A stretch of 64,000 bases of DNA from JAGQKC01 sp965223675 (lineage in GTDB: Bacteria; Nitrospirota; Nitrospiria; Nitrospirales; UBA8639): assembly GCA_965223675.1 (NCBI GenBank), contig OZ245013.1, positions 1,922,001 to 1,986,000 of the forward strand. Reading direction: 5' to 3'. The notes under the pieces are model-generated. The model saw only the letters and a list, made by a program, of their open reading frames with translations, was not told the DNA's origin and did not search any database. Position 1 is the first letter of the stretch, and each line of letters opens with the position of its first letter. The position numbers and the translations under genes are program-made. Positions 1 through 9,416 of the stretch are shown here, piece by piece.

Positions 1-1
1 A

Positions 2-1261
2 CTAGATCAGGAATGGCTTCGCAACATCAGCCTCGAAGCCGGAGCTGATGATGTCGGCTTTGTAGAAATTAATCGAGCGGAACTCGACAAAGACCGACCG
101 GACATTCTCAAGAGCTTTCCGCAAACTAAAACATTGATCAGCTTTGTTATTCGCATGAATCGAGAGCCCATCCGCAGCCCAGCACGCTCAGTAGCAAATC
201 TAGAATTTCATCACACAGGGGATCAGGTCAACAAGGTGGCTCGTAACATTGTCAAAAAACTCGAAACAAACGGAGTCCGCGCTGTTAATCCTGCCATGGG
301 CTTTCCCATGGAAATGGATAAATTTCCAGGAAAAGTCTGGGTAGTTTCACATAAGACCGTTGCCGTTGCAGCTGGTCTTGGCAAAATCGGCATTCACCGC
401 AATGTGATTCATCCGAAGTTTGGGAACTTCATCTTGCTCTGCACTATTCTCATCGATGCCAAAGTAACTATCACCGACAAACCAATTGACTACAATCCAT
501 GTCTAGGATGCAAACTCTGTGTGGCCACCTGTCCGGTTGGCGCGATTGGCCAAGATGGCCATTTTAATTTTTCTACATGCTACACACATAACTATCGAGA
601 ATTTATGGGAGGCTTTACAGATTGGGTCGAACAGGTGGCAGAGAGCAAAACTGCTAAACAATACCGAAAAAAAGTGAATGAGGCGGAATCCGCATCCATG
701 TGGCAGAGCCTTTCGTTTGGCGCCAATTACAAAGCTGCCTACTGTATGGCCGTGTGCCCGGCAGGAGAAGATGTGATCAGTCCGTTCAAAATGGATCGGA
801 AAGGTTTTGTAAGCGAGATTGTGAAGCCGCTACAGAAGAAAGAGGAAACGATCTACGTCGTCCCAGGATCAGATGCAGAAGCCCACGTGGCGAAACGGTT
901 TCCACACAAACAGATCAAGAAGGTAAGTAATAGCTTACGTTCACGATCGATCCAAGGTTTTCTAGATGGACTACCACTCATTTTCCAGCGAAATCAAGCC
1001 GAAGGCCTTTCGGCTACATACCATTTCACTTTCAGGGGTCAAGAAGCAGGCGAAGCAACCGTGATCATCACCAACAAAACACTGCAAATCTTAGGAGGAC
1101 ACGTGGGTAAGCCAGACTTTCAACTTACAACCGATAGTCAAATTTGGTTGAGATTTTTAGCGAAAGAAAACCATTTATTCTGGGCTTTGCTCACACAAAA
1201 AATTCGCATTAAAGGCCCCATTAAGTTTCTCAAGGCCTTTGCTCGTTGCTTTTTGTCGTAG
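2..1261 (+). CDS. 4Fe-4S ferredoxin-type protein with SCP2-like C-terminus (5' end outside window)
   Basis: The reading frame is open from the first bases of the window to the stop, so the start is cut off. A TTG at 134 is only an internal codon. The centre carries a cysteine cluster, NPCLGCKLCVATCPVGAI, followed by further cysteines (FSTCYTHN and YCMAVCPAGED), which fits binding of 4Fe-4S clusters. The arrangement resembles QueG-like and reductive-dehalogenase-like iron-sulfur proteins. The last ~100 residues (GEATVIITNKTLQILGG to the end) look like an SCP2 sterol-carrier fold. A role in cytoplasmic electron transfer or reduction is inferred; the substrate is unknown. A decayed partial copy lies near 22.7 kb. 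Confidence 0.75.
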   Translation, partial: LDQEWLRNISLEAGADDVGFVEINRAELDKDRPDILKSFPQTKTLISFVIRMNREPIRSPARSVANLEFHHTGDQVNKVARNIVKKLETNGVRAVNPAMGFPMEMDKFPGKVWVVSHKTVAVAAGLGKIGIHRNVIHPKFGNFILLCTILIDAKVTITDKPIDYNPCLGCKLCVATCPVGAIGQDGHFNFSTCYTHNYREFMGGFTDWVEQVAESKTAKQYRKKVNEAESASMWQSLSFGANYKAAYCMAVCPAGEDVISPFKMDRKGFVSEIVKPLQKKEETIYVVPGSDAEAHVAKRFPHKQIKKVSNSLRSRSIQGFLDGLPLIFQRNQAEGLSATYHFTFRGQEAGEATVIITNKTLQILGGHVGKPDFQLTTDSQIWLRFLAKENHLFWALLTQKIRIKGPIKFLKAFARCFLS

Positions 1262-1294
1262 GAGGAAAATAGAGACCACGGCATCAATCATTAC

Positions 1295-1574
1295 CTATAG
1301 CGAATCCCAATAGGTTCCAGGTGAGCCAGGCTTGGACACGATCATGAAGAGCATCACGGGCTCCTCGATCCACATGCGAGATTGAAGCCTCAAACCAACC
1401 GACATGGTGATCAAAGGTATCCAAGCTTTCAACGTGGTCTCACACGCGTCAAAAGAAGGAAGATGATACCCGCTTGGCGTGACTTCACACGATTGATGTG
1501 TTGAATGACGTCTTAATTATCGGAGCGGAGCCACGAGGAGTGAAATCGATCCGGCATACCTGAATCGGCTATAG
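1295..1574. mobile_element. MITE-like relic, copy A (280 bp)
   Basis: The left end CTATAGCGAATCCCAATA and the right end CTGAATCGGCTATAG form imperfect terminal inverted repeats. The same two ends bound a 189-bp segment at 54748-54936. Read on the minus strand, both copies contain a short related coding relic beginning SLDT and ending just before the left end. The ends resemble those of Tc1/IS630-like elements, but no transposase remains. This fills most of the gap between the two neighbouring genes. Confidence 0.6.
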
Positions 1575-1608
1575 ATTTGATCAGAATGTCAAAAAATTTC
1601 CTCCGATA

Positions 1609-3129
1609 TTACGATTCTGGCAAGGCAGGCCGCTTCCTGATTTTCAACCGGTTCTCAACTTCAGACGCACCAGCCTCAAAAGCTTGTTGTTCAGCAATCA
1701 CCTTTTGAGGGGCATGTTCGACGGATCCACTCAAAATCGCCTTGCCGTTTTTCACTGTGGCCACGATATCTTGCTTGGCAAGATAAGGGTTCCACCATAC
1801 CTGATTTTCAATATCCAGTTGAATATCAACATCCGCTTTCTTATCTTTTTTAGTGGCAAATACGATGTGATTTTCAATGGTTTGGACCCCTCGAATTCTG
1901 GAAGCCATGTTTTCGGCCCGGTTGCGTTCGTAAATTGACTGAACGGTACCAGTCAGCAGAATCGTGCCTTTCCTGACGACTACTGACAGCGGATATCTTT
2001 CAAGAACCGTATCATGCGTGAACGCTTTCACAATTCGGACACGAATAGCTTCATCACCATGCGAAGAGCTGGCCCGAACCGTAAGCTGATTTTTCACTGC
2101 GCGGACACCCACAGTATGCTGAACGTCTTCTTCCGCTTCTCGTTTAATGGAAAGGAATGGTACCGTACCTTGAATTGTCACCACCCCGTTTTCAACTGAG
2201 ATTTGAATGTTGAACGGGGCAACGCGCGGATCATAAGACAATACACGTTGAATGGCGTCCGTGAGAGCTTGATCAGTTGGCGTTGGACGATTCGTCCGAA
2301 GCATCGGATCATGGTCTCCCTCCACCACATCGACTCCACCAGCGTTCACATCACGAACGCCTCTCACCCAAGCCAACTCGGCAACCCGACGCTTTTCATA
2401 GGCGCTTCGCACTTGTCCACTCAGGGTGACGCGGCCTTCCTGCACACGAACCTTCACCAAGTGTGGCTTCTCCACCCACACATCGAATTCGAACCGTCGC
2501 ATGATTTCTTTACGAATCCCAGAGTCGCCTCGTCCTTTGACATACTGCACCGTGAGGGCATCCTGAACAGCCTGTACACCTTTCACCATTTTGGCAAACT
2601 TCAGAGCAGATTGTTTTTCCTGCCAGGATTGCACTTGGCCTTTCAGTGTCACCACTCCTCGCATTACGTCAATGTGAATATCCTTTAACTCAACCACTGG
2701 ATCGTCGCGAAACAGGTGCTCAAGATGCTTTTTGATAGCTGAATCATTATTCGTCCCTACCGGGCCCACGGAAATACGATCGATGACGCCACGAACTCCC
2801 CGTATCAGCTGTGCAAGTTCACTCGCCCGCTGCTGTGCCCACAAACTATCGGCTGTTCCTTTCAAGGTAGCGACTCCATCTTTTACCGACACGTCAATCG
2901 AGGCAAACGATCGGCGGCCGACTCGTGCCAACTTTTTTTTGATGGCCACTGCAATCCGCGCATCATTTACCGCGTTGGGGCGCACCTCATCTGCTACATC
3001 GGGCCGGGAATCAGCAGCCGCTTCAGGAATGTCGACTCTCTTAGCCTTCACTCCATCTGAGGCAACACCAAGTGGAATGGTGAAGCACAAGAGGGCTGTC
3101 AATACTGTGAACTGGAAAAAGAAGTACAT
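1609..3129 (-). CDS. Periplasmic protein with six BON domains
   Basis: An N-terminal hydrophobic signal peptide (ending near VAS) is followed by six tandem BON domains. Each has the pattern D..I...I...L......V.V.(D/N)G.V.L.G.V......A...A....GV..V. They start near residues 57, 129, 206, 290, 362 and 438. BON domains are periplasmic or outer-membrane lipid-associating modules (OsmY, Kbp, secretin partners). Six in one chain is more than the two of OsmY. The start is supported by AAGGATGA upstream. The gene stands alone, which suggests an envelope-stress or osmoprotective role; that role is inferred. Confidence 0.88.
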   Translation of the reverse strand: MYFFFQFTVLTALLCFTIPLGVASDGVKAKRVDIPEAAADSRPDVADEVRPNAVNDARIAVAIKKKLARVGRRSFASIDVSVKDGVATLKGTADSLWAQQRASELAQLIRGVRGVIDRISVGPVGTNNDSAIKKHLEHLFRDDPVVELKDIHIDVMRGVVTLKGQVQSWQEKQSALKFAKMVKGVQAVQDALTVQYVKGRGDSGIRKEIMRRFEFDVWVEKPHLVKVRVQEGRVTLSGQVRSAYEKRRVAELAWVRGVRDVNAGGVDVVEGDHDPMLRTNRPTPTDQALTDAIQRVLSYDPRVAPFNIQISVENGVVTIQGTVPFLSIKREAEEDVQHTVGVRAVKNQLTVRASSSHGDEAIRVRIVKAFTHDTVLERYPLSVVVRKGTILLTGTVQSIYERNRAENMASRIRGVQTIENHIVFATKKDKKADVDIQLDIENQVWWNPYLAKQDIVATVKNGKAILSGSVEHAPQKVIAEQQAFEAGASEVENRLKIRKRPALPES

Positions 3130-3526
3130 ACGTGAATCATCCTTGAAAATAAATACAATCGCATCGTTTCCAAAACACCATTATAGATGGAAAAATTCAT
3201 AAAGCCAGTTGATAAATTTTTCGTAAAGAACAAGGAAATGTCTTGACCTAACATCTCAAGCAATCATCCCCTGAACCGTCCTGGAAAGAAATTTTCACAC
3301 ACGTCGGCAGCCCAACTTTCAGCTCAACGCAGTTCGTAAAGTGTCCTGCGATGTTTTGTAAAAAAAGACGATACACCTTCTTAACTGATAAAGCTCTCAA
3401 AACATCCTCCTTTCATAACAGACAGACGCAGGCAGCTGGACATCCACCAGCCTGCGCTTGGCAGTCTTCTTGCGCCCGTAAAGCATGTCTCGTGATACTA
3501 AGGCTCTACTACTACGTTAGGAGTGG
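3130..3526. other. Intergenic region with one hairpin
   Basis: No gene was recognised. It should contain the promoter of the BON gene. A bulged inverted repeat at 3427-3456 (CGCAGGC...CTGG / CCAGCCTGCG) lies just past the 3' end of the minus-strand gene that follows and could act as its terminator, although no clear U-tract is seen. Confidence 0.4.
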
Positions 3527-4018
3527 TTAGCGATAGATTTGCAGTTCTCGCATGTGACGTTCTGGCAGTGGATCGACAATAGACTCAACTTGTTCAATGG
3601 CCCGAATGTAGCCTGTTGGAAAATGATGTTCTCGCGCTCCGATAACTACATGCTGTTTGTACCAATGATACGGCTTTAATGTCGTATCGATGTCAAGAGC
3701 GAAATATGTCACAGCCTTATGATGTCTTCGTTTCGTAGTTTGCACATTCACCGTCTTCTCTTCATACCCATACCCTCGCTCCTCAATTTGATCTAAGTGA
3801 AGCTTCTCTTGCTCATCAATCTCATAGAGCACGCCTGTCACCACATCCTCCGAATTGCCCGTGAATGCCGCATCACACTTAGCAGATCCGTCTTTGCTCT
3901 TTTTGCGAAATAGCAACTGATGGCAGGGCAAATTGGCTATAGAGATAACCAATGAAGATGGCAAACGAACTTTGAAGCGTCTGCTTGATATATTCGATCC
4001 GTACGCAAAATAGTACAT
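3527..4018 (-). CDS. Gamma-glutamylcyclotransferase-like (AIG2/GGCT fold) protein
   Basis: The N-terminus MYYFAYGSN is the classical substrate-loop motif of the GGCT/AIG2 family. It is followed by the family's barrel (GVLYEIDEQEKLHLDQIEERGYGYEEKTV), whose acidic residues match the general base region. The length of ~163 residues is normal. The frame is open 22 codons further upstream (to 4084), but the motif is at the extreme N-terminus in family members, so the ATG at 4018 is chosen. No strong ribosome-binding site is seen. The likely activity is release of 5-oxoproline from a gamma-glutamyl compound; the substrate is unknown. Confidence 0.75.
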   Translation of the reverse strand: MYYFAYGSNISSRRFKVRLPSSLVISIANLPCHQLLFRKKSKDGSAKCDAAFTGNSEDVVTGVLYEIDEQEKLHLDQIEERGYGYEEKTVNVQTTKRRHHKAVTYFALDIDTTLKPYHWYKQHVVIGAREHHFPTGYIRAIEQVESIVDPLPERHMRELQIYR

Positions 4019-4109
4019 GTTGATTGATGAAGAATTCACGGCTTCTCTCGACCGATTGAGGAAGGCCGGACAAACCGAGAGCACACAATGAAGTGGCGCA
4101 AGACAATAC

Positions 4110-4451
4110 CTACTTTTCTGGAAGATTTTCCATATTTGATAGCTGTGTTGGGTGTATCTTCCGCCATTGCTCTAAGCAGTCAGTTACAATTCGATATTTC
4201 TCATCTCGTGCGTCTTGACAGGCTGGTGAACAATGGGGCTCACTCCCGAACGAAGTGGGTCCCGTTAATCGATTATCCTTCGTGAGAGCCACTGGGCTTT
4301 CTATTTGGTACACATCAATCTCGCCTTCTGCAGCTTGAGTGATAGCTGCGGGAACAGTTTCTAGACATGCACTATAGGCTTTTTCTTCGGCAGTCGTAGT
4401 AATACACCCGCCTACGCTTAATCCAAACAGTAAGAGCGCAATGATTTTCAT
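4110..4451 (-). CDS. Small lipoprotein of unknown function
   Basis: The 113-residue product has a signal peptide with a lipobox (SVGGC, Cys16), so it is probably lipidated and anchored in the envelope. Mature Cys residues (about four) may form disulfides. A strong Shine-Dalgarno (GGGAGG) sits nine bases upstream of the ATG. It lies upstream of the GGCT-like gene on the same strand, 91 bp away, and may be cotranscribed with it. No family was recognised. Confidence 0.7.
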   Translation of the reverse strand: MKIIALLLFGLSVGGCITTTAEEKAYSACLETVPAAITQAAEGEIDVYQIESPVALTKDNRLTGPTSFGSEPHCSPACQDARDEKYRIVTDCLEQWRKIHPTQLSNMENLPEK

Positions 4452-4900
4452 GTGGTCCCTCCCTGTAAATATAATATGAAAACGATTCTAGGTTATGAAC
4501 GTCCCAAACACTCTCAAAAAAAACAATGAGGTACCAATGCGTAGCTCTTTACATCTAGTTTGTCAAGAGAATTGCATAGTCATACTGCTCATGATTGGTA
4601 GCGTCGTATATAATGATTTTACCACGGCGGGCATGAGGGAAGGATAATACATCGTCACACCAACTCACATGATGATTACCTGAAAATAGCTAATTATGAT
4701 GGGAAAGTTGAATGTATCTTTGGCCATAAACTTGCTAACATCTTTCGACATTCTCACTTCAGCACCCTAATGGAAATGTCACAGTCATTGAGTACCCACC
4801 CATTCATCCATCGCTCACTCTCTAATACAATAAGGAAGAGAAAAGTTATAATGGGCTAACAACATCCTACACCCACATTTTTACAGCGAGTCCAAAAAGC
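4452..4900. other. Intergenic, AT-rich, nothing recognised
   Basis: About 450 bases with no supportable gene. It must hold the promoter of the minus-strand lipoprotein and possibly that of the small plus-strand gene at 4901. No hairpin or repeat stands out. Confidence 0.4.
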
Positions 4901-5227
4901 ATGCAAACTCTCGTTCAAGTGTTTTCTTCTCATCGCCGATCCCTTCGCGACCTTATCGTCAACGATCGTCGATTGACAAAATTTCAATTAGCAGTCGTGA
5001 CCGAGAAAAAACCTGGGAGGCCTCATGGATGGGCCAAGCTTCATAGCACTGATCAAGAAGGATTTGGAGCCATCAACTTAGAATGGCATCAGGCAACAAA
5101 AATGTTGATTTGTCGGGTGATTACTAAGGGCTCTGGCCGCCCAAACATCATCATTGGAGACTTCATTGATTATTTACTGGCTTGTCACCGAACAAAAATT
5201 GGAACAATTACTATCATTCCAAGGTGA
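4901..5227 (+). CDS. Small hypothetical protein
   Basis: The 108-residue basic protein has no signal peptide or membrane segment. The middle reads as a beta-rich fold (FGAINLEWHQATKMLICRVITKG) followed by a helix (GDFIDYLLACHR) and a final strand. No family was recognised and no good ribosome-binding site precedes the ATG. The codon pattern looks coding and the frame is well isolated, so it is kept as a probable gene. It precedes the glycosyltransferase by 125 bp. Confidence 0.5.
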   Translation: MQTLVQVFSSHRRSLRDLIVNDRRLTKFQLAVVTEKKPGRPHGWAKLHSTDQEGFGAINLEWHQATKMLICRVITKGSGRPNIIIGDFIDYLLACHRTKIGTITIIPR

Positions 5228-5352
5228 ACACTCTGCTCTCTTGAAACCAATCACATTGCTCTATACTAGACGGACTCCTTATTATCACACATTCTGTCCT
5301 TTCCCGCTCATGGTCTCAATCATATCTCACCATTGATTGACTTCACGTTTCA

Positions 5353-6654
5353 ATGAGAATCTTAATCGTCTCGATCGGCAGCTATGGTGATGTGCTGCCA
5401 CTAGTCGGCTTAGCGTTAACGCTAAAAAAACGCGGTCACCAAGTCATATTCTTTACCAATGCACATTTTGCCGAACTCATTCAAAAAACAGGCCTGGACT
5501 TTGTGGCAATGGGCACGCCGGAAGACTACCAAGACATCGCGAACCATCCGGATCTATGGAATCCCTATAAAGGTTGGCAACTCATCGGAACACGCCTAGT
5601 CAATTCGTTGAAAGAGGCGTACGATATTGTGAGATCCTACGTCGTTTATGGAGAAACTCTTATGGTCAGTTCCACGTTAGGATTGACCTGTCGGCTAATC
5701 CAAGAAACAGAGAGCATTCCTCATGCAACTATTCATCTATCCCCAGGAGTGTTTCATTCCGCACATGAGGCTCCCAAGGCACCAGGACTGTTTATGCCAA
5801 GCTGGTTGCCCGTCTTTGTGAAAAAAGGGATGTGGACGATATTGGATCACCTTTTTGTTGATCCCGTTCTGAAACCTCGACTTAATCCGTTTCGCAACGA
5901 ACTGGGGCTTGCTCCAGTTTCCAGGATATTTCACGACTGGTTGCATTCACCTGATCTTGTGCTTTGTCTGTTTCCAGAATGGTTTGCGACTCGACAACCC
6001 GACTGGCCATCACAAACACACATGACAGGATTTCCCATGTACGATAATGCCCAGAAATCGTCTTTGCCAAGCGTGATCCAACAATTTCTCGATATCGGAG
6101 CACCGCCATTGGTGTTCACACCAGGATCGGCGAATAAACAAGCCTCAGAGTTTTTTACAGAAGCGGTCAAGGCATGTTCGACTTCAGGGCATAGAGGAAT
6201 TTTTCTGACTCACTATCCAGAACAACTCCCACCTCAGTTACCGGAGAACATTCGACATTTTTCGTATGTACCGTTGAGCCAGTTACTGCCGTATTGCGCA
6301 GCCCTCGTCCATCATGGCGGGATCGGAACATGCGCCCAAGCTTTGCGGGCTGGCATTCCACAGATCATACAACCTCTGAATTTCGATCAGTTCGATAATG
6401 CCGATCGGATCACGCGATTAGGTGTCGGAACGTCCATTCCCTCTCGATTATTTCAAGCTCCTCACTTGGCACAAAAGATCAAATATCTTCTTTCATCCGA
6501 AAGCGTCAAAACACATTGCACAACGTTGACACGCAACTTCACCAATCATCATTCGTTAGAAGATTGTAGTGATCTTATTGAATCACGCCTTATGCAAAAA
6601 CACTCTCATCAGTCACGTCATAAGATCCAAGGGCAGGAGGGGAAATACATTTGA
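5353..6654 (+). CDS. GT1-family glycosyltransferase (UGT/sterol glucosyltransferase-like)
   Basis: The N-terminus MRILIVSIGSYGDVLPLVGLA is the glycine-rich start of GT-B GT1 enzymes, including the sterol 3-beta-glucosyltransferase and macrolide glycosyltransferase type. The C-terminal donor site has HHGGIGTCAQALRAGIPQIIQP..FDQFDNADR, matching the PSPG-like motif HxGxGTxxEAxxxGxPxxxxPxxxDQ. The length of 433 residues is normal. It probably transfers a sugar from a nucleotide donor to a small lipophilic acceptor; the acceptor is unknown. Its stop overlaps the start of the epimerase gene (TTGA), implying translational coupling. Confidence 0.9.
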   Translation: MRILIVSIGSYGDVLPLVGLALTLKKRGHQVIFFTNAHFAELIQKTGLDFVAMGTPEDYQDIANHPDLWNPYKGWQLIGTRLVNSLKEAYDIVRSYVVYGETLMVSSTLGLTCRLIQETESIPHATIHLSPGVFHSAHEAPKAPGLFMPSWLPVFVKKGMWTILDHLFVDPVLKPRLNPFRNELGLAPVSRIFHDWLHSPDLVLCLFPEWFATRQPDWPSQTHMTGFPMYDNAQKSSLPSVIQQFLDIGAPPLVFTPGSANKQASEFFTEAVKACSTSGHRGIFLTHYPEQLPPQLPENIRHFSYVPLSQLLPYCAALVHHGGIGTCAQALRAGIPQIIQPLNFDQFDNADRITRLGVGTSIPSRLFQAPHLAQKIKYLLSSESVKTHCTTLTRNFTNHHSLEDCSDLIESRLMQKHSHQSRHKIQGQEGKYI

Positions 6655-7745
6655 CCACGATATCAGAGACATGCATTACGGCAGTGCACGTTTGGCCAGT
6701 TACTATTCCTATGACTGAACCGTTCACGATTTCTCAGGGAGAAATGGTCGAAGCCAAAAACCTCTTTGTCAGAATCACGCTTCTGTCCGGCACACGCGGG
6801 TATGGAGAGATTGCACCGTTCCCCGAACTAATGGGTGAAACACAAGAAAGCAGCCTATCCGTGGCCAACACCATGATAAAGGACATCGTCGGGCTAGACG
6901 CTAACGAGTATCGTGCAATCTCAAATCAGCTTTCAATTCCTCTTGCTCATCATCCAGCTATTCGGTGTGGATTTGAAACGGCAATCGTCGACGCCTTGTC
7001 GCGGGAGCAGGGCATCGCCTTATGGAAATTCTGGGGTGACGCTGCTCAGCAAGACTATAAAACTGACATCACCATTCCTATACGAAGCGCTTCAGAAACA
7101 GTTGCCATTGTCCGGAACTGGTATCAGCAAGGCTTTCGCACCTTCAAACTTAAGGTTGGGGAAAAGATGGAGAACGATGTCGACACGCTGTTGACACTCG
7201 ATACAATATTTGATGATATCTCCCTCATCGTTGATGCGAATCAGGGCTACAGTATCGACGAAGCATTCCACATCGCGAAGAAACTCGAAGGGCTGAAATC
7301 CACAGTTGAAGCCTTTGAACAACCGATCGATCGACACAACTTAGCCGGAATGACGGCAATCACTTCACGAACATCCATCCCGATCGCCGCAGACGAATCA
7401 GTCTTTACTCTTGAAGACGCCCAACGCGTCATGAAAGAAGGTGCCGCCAATATCATTAACTTGAAAATCACCAAGAGCGGGTTACTTCCTACCCTCGATA
7501 TCGCTCATTGCTGTCGAGAAAATGGGATGCCTCTCATGATCGGCGGCATGGTCGAGACACGCCTGGCCATGGGTTGTTCCTTCTCTCTCGTGCTTGGCCT
7601 TGGCGGAATCTCACTTTTAGATTTAGACACACCGCTGCTCATGACCCAAGACCCCCTGTCATCCGAAGGGTATACCTATGACGGTCCACGACTTCTTCCG
7701 TGGCAATCTTCTGGACTGGGACATGTTCCGCGATATGAACCGTAG
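6651..7745 (+). CDS. Enolase-superfamily dipeptide epimerase
   Basis: The 364-residue protein of the muconate-lactonising subgroup shows all catalytic landmarks. These are the KxK base (K166, K168 in FKLKVG), metal ligands D195 (VDANQGY), E223 (EQP) and D248 (ADES), and the second base K272 (NLKITKSG). A DxD motif at D324/D326 (LLDLDTP) is the signature used for dipeptide recognition in L-Ala-D/L-Glu epimerases, so muropeptide or dipeptide epimerisation is favoured over OSB synthase. The TTG start overlaps the glycosyltransferase stop by four bases, with AGGAGGGG upstream. Exact dipeptide specificity cannot be read from the sequence. Confidence 0.88.
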   Translation: MTTISETCITAVHVWPVTIPMTEPFTISQGEMVEAKNLFVRITLLSGTRGYGEIAPFPELMGETQESSLSVANTMIKDIVGLDANEYRAISNQLSIPLAHHPAIRCGFETAIVDALSREQGIALWKFWGDAAQQDYKTDITIPIRSASETVAIVRNWYQQGFRTFKLKVGEKMENDVDTLLTLDTIFDDISLIVDANQGYSIDEAFHIAKKLEGLKSTVEAFEQPIDRHNLAGMTAITSRTSIPIAADESVFTLEDAQRVMKEGAANIINLKITKSGLLPTLDIAHCCRENGMPLMIGGMVETRLAMGCSFSLVLGLGGISLLDLDTPLLMTQDPLSSEGYTYDGPRLLPWQSSGLGHVPRYEP

Positions 7746-7827
7746 ATACTTCAAAAAACATTTCAATCCATCAAGACCCTATCTAACTGGACAGGACTTC
7801 GAATGCATGTATATTTATTAATAAAGA

Positions 7828-8577
7828 ATGAGAAACAACCAATCTCCGTTACGACATATGCTATTCTCTACATTCACTGGCATTTTCTTAGCTGGCCTTA
7901 TAGCTGCGTCGTACTCCAACATACTTTGGGCTCACTCACCCTTAGACGATGACGATCGTAAAGTCATAGAAGCATTAATATTTGGGACGGGTCCATTAGG
8001 AGCAGGAGCTTGCCCAGCTTATCAACGCTGGGCTGGATTTCCTCGGGGAAGCCATATCGAGATCGTGCTGGCGTCGAACGTGGCGAAAGACAAACGCGAT
8101 CAGATTCAGTCCACGCTGAATCAAGTCGTTCATGCCACCCAAGGGGCCATCACCGTCTCTCTCAACTTAGCTGAAGAGGCAGAACCATCGATTCAGAATT
8201 ACAAGGTCGTTTCTATGACACACAATGATCCTACTCGTTTTGGCTGCGTGTCAAAGGTAGGATGCACCCATCATGAATGGAAAAACCCTGGCGTCTTAAA
8301 AGGCAGCCGAGCCGTGCAGCCAGAAGAACAGACCCCACAAGCTTATGCACATGACGTGATCGGACATGGCATTTTAGGCATGTGCCATATTCAAGCCCAA
8401 TCAATCGGTGGTCCAGAACATTCATTAATGAGTGGAGGTCCAGGAATATACTCTGGCCAGAATAGCGGACGATTGACAGAACTCGATATCCATGTCCTGC
8501 AGACCGTGTATGCTTCACATCTATCACCTGGAGCAACGCGCCAAGATTTTATTCGAGCCGAACTCATTAATCCTTAA
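7828..8577 (+). CDS. Secreted protein with degenerate metzincin-like motif
   Basis: Residues 10-36 form a signal sequence or membrane anchor (MLFSTFTGIFLAGLIAASYS). The C-terminal half contains AHDVIGHGILGMCH followed about 15 residues later by SLMSGGPG. This recalls a zinc-binding histidine cluster with a Met-turn, as in metzincins. However, the spacing is H-x4-H-x6-H rather than HExxHxxGxxH and the glutamate is Asp or absent. Four cysteines could form disulfides. It may be a divergent secreted metalloprotease or a non-catalytic relative. The upstream ribosome-binding site is weak, and Met11 is an alternative start. Confidence 0.55.
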   Translation: MRNNQSPLRHMLFSTFTGIFLAGLIAASYSNILWAHSPLDDDDRKVIEALIFGTGPLGAGACPAYQRWAGFPRGSHIEIVLASNVAKDKRDQIQSTLNQVVHATQGAITVSLNLAEEAEPSIQNYKVVSMTHNDPTRFGCVSKVGCTHHEWKNPGVLKGSRAVQPEEQTPQAYAHDVIGHGILGMCHIQAQSIGGPEHSLMSGGPGIYSGQNSGRLTELDIHVLQTVYASHLSPGATRQDFIRAELINP

Positions 8578-9014
8578 ACACGAAGCGCATGAATGATCAT
8601 AACTTGCCACTACAAAAATTTTGATCAAGCAACGTTTTCCCTCCAGAAATAGGGAGCTGTAATCGGCTCGCTTTGCACCTCTCACACTTCTGAAAACACT
8701 TCTTTAGAGAAACCTTCTGACTAGACTTCAGCTTTCGCCTACACAATTAGACGAGGAGATTCCTTCATTGAGGTCGCGGTGTAACAGTATGTTCACAAGC
8801 CGACGTCCAAACTTTCCGAGGAGGAAAACAATCGTTTTGCTGCCATGCTATCTCACTCTTTTCCACACCGGCCGAGGAAGAATAAGAACTCTTGGCATGT
8901 TATAGGAACGTGTGTGACAATTTCATCTGACTTTTGCAGATTGATGGTACATGGGAACTACGTATCTTCAACTCACGTCAAGACTATTCAGATGTACAAC
9001 CTTTGTAGGGGGCA
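8578..9014. other. Intergenic, nothing recognised
   Basis: About 440 bases without a supportable gene. It should contain the promoter for the YjbQ gene. No strong hairpin, repeat or gene relic was seen. Confidence 0.4.
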
Positions 9015-9416
9015 ATGATGGAAACATTTCAAGTTAAAACAAAGAAACTGAAAGATATCGTGGATCTCACTCCGAAACTCAACGACATCATTCAGAAAAA
9101 GGACTTTCCCAAAGGCTTGTGTCACGTCTTTCTGACACATACGACGGCGGCGCTCACGACCGGAGAAATAGGAGAAGGAACGGAAGAAGACTTACTCGAA
9201 GTTGCCGAGCAGATCATTCCTCAGATCAACTTTCGCCACGCTCATGATCCCTCTCATGCTTGGTCGCACATGGCGAGCTCTGTCATTGGCGCATCTTTGA
9301 CCCTGCCCGTGACGAACGGTGAGTTGCATTTAGGGACTTGGCAATCGGTCTTGCTAGTCGAACTAGACGGTCCCCGGGAACGGCAGCTCGTCGTGGGCTT
9401 AGCGCCTGTCGTTTAA
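9015..9416 (+). CDS. yjbQ: YjbQ family (UPF0047) protein
   Basis: This 133-residue protein is full length for the YjbQ/UPF0047 family, whose E. coli member shows thiamine-phosphate synthase activity in vitro. Family signatures seen are HVFLTHTTAALTTGE, the conserved His/Asp region HDPSHAWSHMASSVIGAS and the C-terminal LGTWQSVLLVELDGPRERQL. AGGGGG precedes the double ATG. The stop codon is immediately followed in the same frame by a remnant of a maltose-acetyltransferase gene. Confidence 0.92.
   Translation: MMETFQVKTKKLKDIVDLTPKLNDIIQKKDFPKGLCHVFLTHTTAALTTGEIGEGTEEDLLEVAEQIIPQINFRHAHDPSHAWSHMASSVIGASLTLPVTNGELHLGTWQSVLLVELDGPRERQLVVGLAPVV

Noticed and set aside
2203..3202. Two plus-strand frames of 156-161 codons
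   Set aside because: Antisense to the six-BON-domain gene, whose repeat pattern is unmistakable.
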